NCBI GenBank assembly: GCA_019055375.1
Contig: JAHQIW010000052.1
Span: forward strand, 310,001-374,000
Origin: Parelaphostrongylus tenuis
Taxonomy: Eukaryota; Nematoda; Chromadorea; Rhabditida; Metastrongylidae
Length of the DNA stretch: 64,000 nt
Direction: 5' to 3'
Positions 48,501-60,500 of the stretch are shown here, in pieces. The translations under genes were made by a program, and so were the position numbers. Position 1 is the stretch's first letter. Every line of letters starts with the position of its first letter. The notes beneath the pieces were generated by a model. The model had not been told where the DNA came from. It was given only the letters and a program-made list of their open reading frames with translations, and ran no database searches.

Positions 48501-51500
48501 CTGTTTGCTATAACAGAAAATCTTTGATAAAAGTGTTGGCAATCATTTGAAAGCTTAACTATGTAGCTAGAACCCTACGAGGCTGTTTTTTGAAAAAACC
48601 CTCTTGAAAAATGCAAAATTCCAAATAAAATTATGTTTTGCACTCGTCATTTGCTTTTACTATATTTCCGCTGTAAGCACAAGCAGCCTATGGATGTGTG
48701 GAGGACATCTCGTAGTATCAGAGTCATACATTTTATCTGGAGTCCTTTCAAAGCAGTGGAACTTCTTCCTGATTGAATAACAAAAATCAGACTTCACATA
48801 AGAGCCGTCTCGCCGCAGTCGATCGATCGCCGTGTTGAAACCGGACCGCAGACAGTCCCACCCTTCTCTGCCCTCCATCTCCAGCCTGTTAGTTAGCCGA
48901 AAAGCAGATGCCCATATTTGTGAATCAATCTTGTTTTTCTTGCTATACTGCAGTGAAACGGTCTTTCCAAAAACTAAACACAACGATGGAATCATCGAAA
49001 CTTACGCTATCGAATGATTACTAATAATCTGAAAAAACAGCTCTCTCCTGTGAGAAAACGGGTAAGCAAAACACAAAGGTTTCCTTTGTGATACAACGTT
49101 AAAAAGGGGTTTTTCAGAAATAAATGGCTGCGCATCGCAGTAGCCAGAGATTCAATCTTGCGAATGACTACTATGTGTACAATGAAGAGTCAGTGTCCAG
49201 CGAAAGGACTCATTTTTTCATCTGTTCCGCGCTAACAGAAAAGAATCAAATATACAATAAACTGAGAGAAGTGTTTTTTTTAGATGAAACTTCTGTTATA
49301 TAATCGAGTAAAATTCGTCATCAGAGAAAGTTTCTTGAAGGAGCCTTTTCTGCTGGATAAAGACTTCCTACTACATTATTATTATATGGGTTTCCAATTC
49401 TTGCAAATTCAAAATTTCTCAAGGAAAGCGCTTACAGTTTTGTGGACAAAGTTTTCATGTGAACTGCTAATAATTATTCAATAGCATAAATCTCGATATT
49501 CTCAAAAGTGTAATTATTTTTCTTGAAAGACCTTCTCGTAGCGCTATAGCAAGGAAAATGAGATTGTGTTCCACACACTCGCATTTTTCCCAAGACAGAT
49601 TTCTACCCCTAGACTATTAATGTCCATTTGGTTACACAAATCGTGGAAATTCCATCAGCGTGCATTGTTATCGCTTAAGTGAGTGGTCGATCGATACGTG
49701 ACGTGGTTTATCGACCGCACAACGCGACTCACATGTTGTGTGTCAATTTTACCTTTGAATTTAGGGGTTTTATCCCTCTTTTGAATATTTCTTAGAAGGA
49801 GACATGGCTCTGATATTCTGAGATCTCCTCTACACGTCAATATATTTTTGTGCGTGAATTAGGCTGCTTAGGCTAAGGCATATTGGAGTATTTATTTGGC
49901 CAATAAATCGAAAATGAAGAAGTTAAACATAAAGTACACTAGAGCAAAGTTTATTCCACATTTACAATACAAAATCCTAAGAATCTCTCAGAAACGGAGG
50001 GGAAATATTTCATATAGGTACTAGTAATACACATGATATGGCGCAACTCGGGTGAAACACACCTTTATTTCTTTTCCTACAACGGTGATAACGCTGTAAG
50101 AAGGCTTCTTCAAAAAGCAAGTGATTTTTTAAAATCGCTGCGACTTACGCTATCAAATGAATGATATTAGTTTAGAGGATGAATTATGTCCGGCGAAATA
50201 TGCACGCGATGACGCGCGTCGTTAAGGGTAATATTATTTTTATGCTGCTGCAATGCACTTAGAGGCTTTTTGAGAGAACAAAAGGTGCATTTTTGAATTC
50301 TGAGAAGCTTAGACTTATGCATAATTCCTAATCGTTTATTGTTTATTGCAACCATTGTCTAGCAAAAAAGGCTCTTTTGAAGAAGCCTTGCTATTGTAGA
50401 ATTGTATCTATTTCCGTAACAGAAAATAGTAGACTTGAGGATAACTACACGATATTATTGTAAATGAGTAGTCGTACAGTGCAGAAATTTACCTTACGAA
50501 ATTCTTCGTTAGTAGAGTCTTCCAACTTCAGGAATCTCCAATGTTTGAATCCCATCAAGGCATTTCTTCCATAGTAAAAGTAGCATACTTTTTCGGTCTC
50601 ACTTTTTAGTTCACCAGTTCTTGTTGTAGTCGCTTTACTGATAGTTGATCCAAGGAAGCTTTCCTAAGTAAAACCGAAATTATTGAAAAACCTCGACTAA
50701 AATCTCAAATTCAAAAATTGTGCGGGATTTTTTAGGAATCCATGGGCAGAAATAAAAATACCACCAAAGGTGTATTGATGCTCCTGCTTTTTAAAAAAAA
50801 TCATTGAGGCAAATGAACAAAAATTTGATTTAGGATCATATCACTATTTCTTAGCAGTAGATGTCAATTAACCATCTCACCTTAGTTGTAACCTTTTGAA
50901 GAGCAGTAAATGGTATCTTCCACAATGCATCCAGACGCTCCCTCTCTCGAGAACGCGCTCTGAACACACAGTAATGATTTTGGGGCTTTAATTGGCAGAT
51001 GACGGGAACTTTTTATGGGGAACATGTAGCTGAGTAGATAGTCTGCCTTGGACTACAAATAGCAGTCACGTTTTCCATTACACTCCTGTACAAATTAGGT
51101 TTCCCGATCTCGTTTCTTTTATGCCTATAGGTTGGTGCCAGGCTTGCACTGGAGAACAAAATTGCTGATTTAACACATCACGTGGCTACCGTAAGTCAGT
51201 GTGTGCTTGCAATCACCTCTCTATTTTTAATGAACTTCAACTCATGACACATTCTTGAACCACTGATCAGTGCTAACGCGCCTTCCCTTACCTTCATCTT
51301 TCCGTTTCATATGCACTATAATTAGTATAAAAAGCTGTATACCCAATTTCTGATTTTTAACACTCAGAGTCCAATTCACCATCCGCGTTTCTGCGTCGCG
51401 TCTATTCTATACCCAGTTTTCCACCTAATACCTTGTGAGCTGAAACTATAAGTCACATGAATATACTATTCATGACACTCCCCACCACCAGCTCTCTTGT

Positions 51501-54500
51501 GATCTAACGGGCAAAGTTCTTAGAGAATGAATTTCTATAAATTTCTAGTAGATAATAGCTCTTTGATCCGACGCCTAGTGCCAATGTACCACTAGTACCT
51601 TTGTTGGACATGGATATGGATTACTGAGTGACTGAATGCATACCTGGCCTATGCAATGACTTTTGGTGGCCCACCGTTGTAATAAACCAGTGTTTCTTGC
51701 CTCCTAGAGCAAATCCGGTAGCAATTATTTGGCACTGCGGATAATGGAGGACTTGATGAGCGCGGGATCTAATCAACCACCGTCTATGTATTCTGACAAC
51801 CCTTCACCATTGAGCTACACGCTCCCTTCATTCACCTATAAATTAAACCTTCGGATGCGCCAGTGGCATGCCGCTAGCTCTGTCTAGCCGCTTCCGGCGA
51901 GCAGTCCGTGGCGACGTGAAACTGTCGTACCCAAAGAGTTAAAATCTAATCTTGTTGAAATGTACTAAGTGTGAAACGCCTCTAATTGTAACGAATCGAT
52001 GTCATACATTGAAATGGTAGTTGTCAACATAGGTATTGTTAATGAACGTCATTTGAGTATTCCAAACATAGATTTTGTTTTTGATTTTCCTCTGTTAATA
52101 GTAAAGGAATCCAGAGAGTATTTGTAATTCAACTGAACAGCACATTTTTTAGTGTGTTATGTATAATTCATCGGCTAACTTCAATGCGTAGATGACAACG
52201 AAGAAAATTGCTAGGATCAGTAAAATTGTGATTCCAATCGCCGCATAGATATATCCGCCATAAGCGACCATAATGCTCGGAGGACATCCTGAAAAGCTGT
52301 CGGTTCATGAATCACTTGAATGTTAGTGCCCCTTGTTGTGGGTAGTTTGGTTCACAATAAATGATGAAGTTTATAAATCCGATAATATCAGAGTTATAAG
52401 AGCTATGTCTCTCCATAATGAATCATTGACGCTTTAATGAAAACGAAACCACCGAAACCGTTAATCATAATACAGAACTCTAACAACCTTATATGAGCTT
52501 CTTAAATACCTAAACATTGGGTATCTTTACAGATTGAATAAAAATCGGTATTACTAGATTAGAAAGAAAGTTCTGGGGCACTTTAATATGCATGAGATAA
52601 CTCCCATGCATATCATGGGAATATTACAGTTTCTTAAGTGAGATTTTTCCACTGAATTCGCCGTCATTGTCATTTTGTTACAAGTCTTAGCCATGTCCAA
52701 CGATATGATCGAAGTTTGTGTCTAATGACTTCTTTATTGAAGAGAGGGCATTTCACAGCGAGCTGCAGTTGATGAAATCAACGAACTTGAAGCGGAAGGC
52801 ACAACATGCAAATCTGCTTCTGGACGCTGGTTTCAATGCTTAAATCCCGGAGATCTTGACCTCAAAGACAAGCTCGTTCAGATCGTCGAACAAAGGTGAA
52901 CAACGAAGATTTGATTGTTGCTTTGGAAGACGAACTTCGTGTCAACTGCTCGCGATGGGATGATGCTTCGACTAGGTCCGATACTTCGCGGTCCAATGGC
53001 AGAAAGCCGTAGAACACGACGGCCTTTATTCCAAAGATTATTTATTATTGCCTTTGTTTGGAATTTGTGCACAAATTTTCAATTTTTCGCACCTTCCCCA
53101 GGACGTTTTTTCTAACCTAATAACATTATCGAAGTTATATTTCAAAACATCATCAAAACCAGCAGAAGAATATTCACCTTTAAAACCACAGTCCGGAATG
53201 GACTTTGGCGCCTCGCCACCATGCCAAATAGCTTCTTTTTCGTTTTTCACCATACTTACATAGATCTGTAATCTTTTGTGACAGTAATTTGTAATCTTCG
53301 ATTAGCTGTTGAAGCAAGGAAACCAATCAGACTCTAATGACAGTACTATAGCAAGTGATAGTGGTTAGAGGACACAATCTATCAGTTTTGCTCTCAATAG
53401 ATTTTTTTCATGTAAGAATTTTTTGACCAATTCTCGGTAAACAGTTTTAGATACATAGCATTCAACCGCTTAATCATCTTCATGGCAACGAGCAAAAAGT
53501 GATCTCAACCATTTTTACACTATCTTTAATCGAACATTTGTGGAGGGTAAAGGTGAACACAAACTCTATTCAAGTTACCACTCAAGTACAAGATATTCAA
53601 ACACTTCGAGGTCAAAGAGTAAAGTAGTACTGAAGTCTAACTCAGTGTGGGTATGGTCAATGACTCCCAACTTGGGAAAGTAGTAACTTTTACTGTCTTC
53701 TTGTAAATGTCTCTATGAGGTTGTTTTACTAGAAACACATTGAACACTGTCAACCGCTTTGTGGATATATCTGACCGCATTTTTTCCCTCAGCGTTTGTT
53801 TTAACGAGTCCAACATTGAGCGGAGTGAAATCCTTCCGATTGATAGTGAAAAATGAGAATTCTGGAATAAGTGCACCGTCTGGAGCAATCGTAACATTTG
53901 ATAGAAGCCCTGAAATTAGTCGACATATAAAGAGTACAGTTCAATCACAAGTCTAGGTGAGTGTAATTTAGAACTTCTTGGAGATAGGAAATTTCAGAAT
54001 CAAACATCAGCTCTAAAACATTTGCGTATTTCTTTTTTTTCAACTAGATTGACGATTCCTATCTTCCTCACCAAGGAATTCTCATCCAAATAGTGAAAGA
54101 TTACAGAGAATGTCGCCAAGTAGCGAATAGGAGTTCAAACGAGAGCCGAAAACGGTTTTCCATATGTTTTGAGACCCAACTAGATTCAAAAGAAGAATTA
54201 TTTGTTCTGTAGGCAGGGCTAATGCCTGCTATCTGTGGTTTTTTAGCTGATCAGGAAGACAAGACCTGCAGTTAGGTGACGGGGGGATTCATGAGAGCTG
54301 CTTACAGATATTCTTCACCGAATGAACTTCTCGTCACCTCTAGGAGATTACTCATAACTTCAAGGCCGCATGATGCTCGCCAGCAAATCTGATGCCGAGA
54401 GCAAAATTCATCACGATAGCCATATGCAATTTGTATCACAAAGAAGTTACTGAATGTATTGAGGCACTGTTTCATAATTTCAAACAAGAATGTTTAGAGC

Positions 54501-57500
54501 CTAAGCGAGGTTGATACTTCAGGGCCATACACCGGTGTTTCGGAGGTATCGCCCTCCTCGTTAGTGACCCAAGCCCTTCATTAGGCGCTGTACTGTAGCA
54601 AGGAGCGAGGCGTATGTGGTGGCGGCACGGTCCATCACCACCTCTCAGTCGATGGATCTTGGCTGGTAGATCAAAACTGGTCCATGCATCGACTGTTTTC
54701 AAAACCTGTTTCATACTTTATAATCACTACTATGATTATTAGTATTATTATTGCTAATATTATTATCGTTATTATGTATTCGATTTGTTTCTTCGCATCC
54801 ATCATCAGTGGTCCTTAGACATCTCTATGCGGAAATTCGGTGGCTACTAGAGAATTTTTTTTCGTCTTCGTCAAAAGTGCCAACAAATACTGGTCGAGTC
54901 TAAATTTCTGAAATTTCGGGTTAGACCAACCACTTCATTTCGGAATCAAGAAAGCGGAGTACATTGAGCTTGGGAAGTGTAGATATTACAGTGTACATTC
55001 AACCACAGCGCACTCACTTTATGCTCAAGATTTCCTCATTGAAAATCAGACAATGCAAGCGAATAACTCAATTAGAATCGGTTTATTTGTCCCTATTGCT
55101 ACCGAACACTATTTTAATTGAGAAAAAGGTGGGACTGAAACATTTCACGTGCTTTCTAAAAAGTTCTACAGAATTGAATGACATCACTTTATTTGGCCGT
55201 TGGATGCCAAAATTAGCCTTAGCATCGTCTAAAATTTTCGACATTGAATCCACCAATGAAGCGAGCTACGTTAAAAGCTGTCTGGCAAGGTGAAATTAAC
55301 CAAGGTATTTCAAGCTAGTTCACTCTTTGCGAACCTTATTCTCCAGATTATACTGGGGAGCTACCTATTCGAAAAAAAGCTACCGTGAATATGATGGCAT
55401 CATCTTAAATAAAAAACTTTGACTAAATGATGTCGCTGTCGTCACAGTTTTACTTGCAAAATCATAGCACCCCCTTCTTCGCACAATAATTCTTCTTTTC
55501 AAAAGGGAAATTCCGGAAAATTTGGAGAGCGACATCATAAAACCATAGTGAATTGCATTTGGCACGCCCTTTCAGCCGAGTTTTGAAATGAAATAAATCT
55601 AGATAATATCGATGAAGAGTGAGAATGGCATAATAGAATCTCGAGAAAACAGTTCAGAAACGCCAAGTTTAAGTGATCAGAGAGCACTCGAGAAAAAAGT
55701 TTTAATAACATTGGCATAGAAGTCGACCATAAAAAACTACACATTCTCTTCAATGCTGATGGCATTATACAAGATTAGTTACGTCGAATGAATACTTTCC
55801 AACTTCGACAGTTCTCGAGAACACATTCGCATTCCTGAAAAACTCTCGTGCTTCTAAGGTAGCTTCCCTTTTTCCCCAAAAAATTGTTATGTACGATTAC
55901 TCCAATAATTTGTTCAGGCTACAAAACCAGCACACAGAACGATTTAGTTTCAAAGCCGAGCGGCTTAGAGAACTTAGTTGACCATCAAAGGTGCACCGGA
56001 AAGGGAAAAGAACACCTTTTTCTTTCTTATTATTTGACCGGCTATTTCACTTTCTCTCTATCGGGCCTCTTAGCTAAGGCGAAATAACGTGTGCAAGACG
56101 AAAGGAAGCTGTTATCAAATTTTCTATCAAAAACATGTCATGGAGAGTCAATCCTTTATCACCGCAATGAAGGAAAGAGCTCGAATTTGCTGGAGTGTCT
56201 TGACGTTCAATGGTCTAAAACTCTGTCACAATCATAACAATAACGTTATCTTTAGACGTGATGAGCTTTAACGATAGCCGATGGGTATATATCATTATTC
56301 ATTGCGCTATATCTAATGCGCAGTGAGCAGCGTAAATACCGCAGATCCTGAGGTCAAACTTCTTCATGAAAATTCTTGAAGACGAATGAGACGATGAGAC
56401 GTGTGACGTAAGTGACTGACTAGAGTGAATAAATGGCATAAACCTACCTTGGTACACACCAGCCGTATTGTCAAAGAGTTTGCTGCCATTTCGGTAGTCT
56501 GTTTCAGTCGTTGAGGTTCGATTTACTACTGTAGCATATATGAGAAAGGCATTGTATAGTTGATGTGCTAATAGACCGAGCTGCAAAAAAAAGTTTTCAC
56601 AACAGGAAAATTAGTTAGCAATGCAGGAAAAGGTGTACAAATAAGTACCTTCAGATCAAAATGAACTAGTTGCCCTGGACCGGTAACGAATTCACTTCCT
56701 TTTTTGAATGGTTGTGAGAATATTGTTTCAAATATTACTTTAATTACGCGGTATAAGTATAAAGCATTCGCCGTTGATCCTAATTATTCCTTTGCGAACT
56801 ATCTATTCATTGAATTTTGCTAGAAGCTTCGAGATGATTTAATTGCATATTTGTGAAATATAATAAATACAATAATCCAAAGAGGATCATACCTCTTCAG
56901 TCGACCGCTTTTTTATGTACCTGGTTCAGACAATAGTAATCTGGTAACGATATAACAGTTTTGGACCAATACATCTAACTGCAATGCAGGCGCCTGTTTC
57001 GTCCTACCGTGACCCATTACTCCACGTCGATTCCTTCATAAAGGAGTATAAACTCAAGGGATTGGCAGAACCGAAGGACTGTGCTACTGATAAGTCGCAT
57101 AGGACGAAACAGGCGCCTGTATAGCGCTTGGACCTAATGGTTCGAAACATGTTATATCCTTATCAGTTTAAAGAGGCTTGATATTGCATCAAATCATTGT
57201 ACTTATCGGTTCTTCTGTACCGTCTGGCGAAAAGTGAAAAAACGAGTCCTTCCGTTAGGAAGAAACTTTTTAAAAGATCGTCAATAATGATCCAAAAGCG
57301 TGATTTCCTGGCTACTGCGCTACATAGTAATTTTTAAAGGAAATTTTTTCGTAACTCTGCAGGATAAAGCGAACTTTGTCTGTTACGTACTCATATTTCT
57401 TGCGTGACAGAACCCTTTCCTGAATTTACAAATAAACATGCGATAGCGCAAGCTTCAACCCATTCAACTGCTGTCCTTTTTTTTGGAAAGATCCTCTTAC

Positions 57501-60500
57501 TGCAGTGTAGCAGGGGAAATAAGAGCGAGTTTCGCATACGTGGTGCATTTCTTTGTCGGCTATTGTGTGGGCTGTGTGTCTGCTGGCCGTGGTTTCCTTA
57601 CGGCAATCCGCGATCGATCAGTCGATCGCTCTGGCGCGACTCACATGTGGGGTGCAATTTTCGTTTTTCAGTTTGGAATTGTTCCACTTTGGAGAAAACT
57701 CTAGATAAAACGCATGACTGTGATACTACAAGATTTCTTTTGCACGTTCACACGTTCATATGTTCTTCTCGCTTCAAGCGAAGTAATAACGAAAGCGCTC
57801 GGCCGGTGTAAAACATAATTTTATTTTGAATGTTACAGTGTTATTAGAAGGCCTTCTACACAATGGACACGTAGCGCAATGACCAGAGATTTGAGGCTTC
57901 AAACAGTCACTAACACTCTTTGAAAATTTCTTGTCCAACGAAAAGGGCCGCCTCTTCATTCGCCTCCAGATGATGTACAAAAGCCTATTCATCTTTTATT
58001 CAAGCCTAGTGCTTAATTTTGCGACTCTGAAGAACGACAGGCCTGGTTATTTGGGCGCACTAGATTGAACCAACGGTCCTACGCATCGAAATATCGCTGC
58101 GTCGCTGCAGCTTTTCTCAAGCTTATTACCACAGGCAATTTCGGTAATCAACCGTTCCTTCTTGAAATAAGTACCAACCTTCCAACCGTGTGCTACGTCA
58201 CATGAATCGCACATGAACGGCTCCTGTTTCATTTTCTCTTGGACACTGTCAGAGAAACCTGAGTATTTGTCGGAGGAATGAATGTCGTCAGATATCTAAA
58301 GAAAAGCCACGAAGGAAAGGCAATAAATTCAGGAGAAAAAAAAAGATTATTAGACGTAGAAGAAGTGTTGGAAGTCAAAGTATGTGCACTACTTGAAGTT
58401 AGAATCAGCTGTTGCGACGTCGAGTAACTCAAGAAGGCAACTTAAGTACTGCTATTAGTTGTTTATTCATCAGTCTATACCATATCGGTGTAACTTGAGA
58501 TCAGTGTCCGGAGTCTCTCCAATTTTCAGCGAAAATGAGGGTTTTCTCCTCTACACTTTGTTACTACTACATCAGGGTTAGAAAAAAAGCTACATAAGTG
58601 TAAAAATACTGTACTCTCAATTTTTTCTGAAGTTCCTTCAATAAAAATCAGTACATGAAGCAAGCCTACGTCACTCAATACGAAGGTGCGCTGAAATGCT
58701 TTATACGCTTCAAAGTCACGTCCATCTGGCGGCCTTGACTGGTCTTCCCATATGTAAACGTTTCTGTTAACTCCTCGTTGATCCTGTTTAGCTGAAAAAA
58801 GTTAAGTTAAGAGTTAGAAATGTTATGATGGAAAATATGAGATTATGATAGAAATTATGATCAAAAGCCTTCGAGAAAGCCGAATTGCTGGTAGAAATTA
58901 TTTTTCTATGTGTAGATCGCTTGATAATATCTTTTCTTCTTGTATATTGGCGCATTACTTTAGCACTTCACTTTGACACTTTATTGATCCGTCTTCGCAG
59001 TGCCTTTTTTCGCTGTGTGGTTCCCAGCACTTCTAGCATCCAATTCGCTTTTTCTCGTCCGCTTCTTGGACGTTGTGGAATACTGATTCATCACGAAACT
59101 CTTTGCAATCTCGGGGATAACGTGGCTATGGCATTCCATAGAACGCTCGTCGTTGACTGCGGGAGAGCGTTGGGGGAGAGGTTAAGTTTGCGTGCGGTGA
59201 CAAGCATCACAATCACTTGGACACTCCGCCCCTCTTGTATATTGAGTTTTCATAATCTATGGAGGAGAAAAATAAATTTTCAAGTAACATTATGCAAATG
59301 GAGGTGGCCGCTCACGTATGCAGTTTTATGGATTCGCTTTCATCAATGTTCCACTCACTTTAGCGATTGTTCCTTGTAGCGTAAATTACCGTTCCAATTT
59401 CATTGTAATGATGTTATCACTCAGCTCATGAGCGTTGAGACATTGGAGATTGCCCGTTCTTGTAAGATTCTTCTGCTCAACTCTACCAAATATTGTAGAA
59501 GTGAATGAATGAATACATGACATTTCTCAAAAATTTAGAATACTCAAAAATAACATTTTATTACTAACTGGGTATAGTGTGATTCAGAAGTGGAAAGTAA
59601 TTTAAATGTTAATTGAACATAGTTATCAGAATTTTGAGAGTAATATTGATATTTAGGGAACATCCTACTTTTTAATCATTTAACACTACACTTCATCACA
59701 ACTCACATGCGTATACCAGCGCTTCTTGCATTCTGTTCGTGTCCTCGTATTCAACCTCCACAAAGGTTTTCAAACATCTCACTTCTTGTTTTGCCTGATG
59801 CTTGCGGATTTCGTCTTCTTCATGATTGTTGTAGAATACTGTTCGATCAAATCCGTTGCAGTCTCGGTGGAAGCCAAGCTGAAGAGTTCCTAGGGCGCTT
59901 TTTGACTGGTTGCAAAAGGGTGGTGGAAGAGGGAGCAAAACTAGCACCTTGATTTCTGATGGCTTGCATCACGAGCCCGTCGATCACCCATCATCCCTCA
60001 TCCCAATAGGGAACAAGAATTAGAGATTATAGCCTTCGTTTGAAACAATAAAAAACTTTTCACATTTTCTTCCTGTGACACTCGTTTATAAAATTATGAA
60101 TCTGGATTGTTCATATCTCTTTCATATGAGCTATTTTAATATTAAAATTATCATCAAGACGCATTATAATATAAATGCTATTTCACGATCAGCTGTCAAC
60201 TCAACTGGGTACAATGTCGAATTGTGCTTACTCAGTCAGACCCATTAATGGTTCAGCCGCGATAGAATATATTGAAAAAGGTGTGTAGCACATCAGTGCA
60301 CCCGCTGGTTTGGTGGCAACACTAGCTTCAGCTATGAATCGAACGTGGGTTTTACTTTCCTCTGGGGTAGAGTAATTTGTGCACCACTTAATACTCTTCG
60401 ATGTATATTTACATCATCATCACTTTCGGCACTTTATTATCCTCCTTCATATATGTTTTTTTTACTGCGCCGATCCTACTGCTTCTAGCATTTCGTTTTT

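Noticed and set aside
48660..48995. 111-codon minus-strand frame with a similar frame at 57404-57811
   Set aside because: The similarity reflects two copies of the same dispersed repeat, not a gene family.
58885..59379. 164-codon plus-strand frame, the longest in the window
   Set aside because: It covers a copy of the second dispersed repeat, lies antisense in a cyclase intron, and shows no domain.
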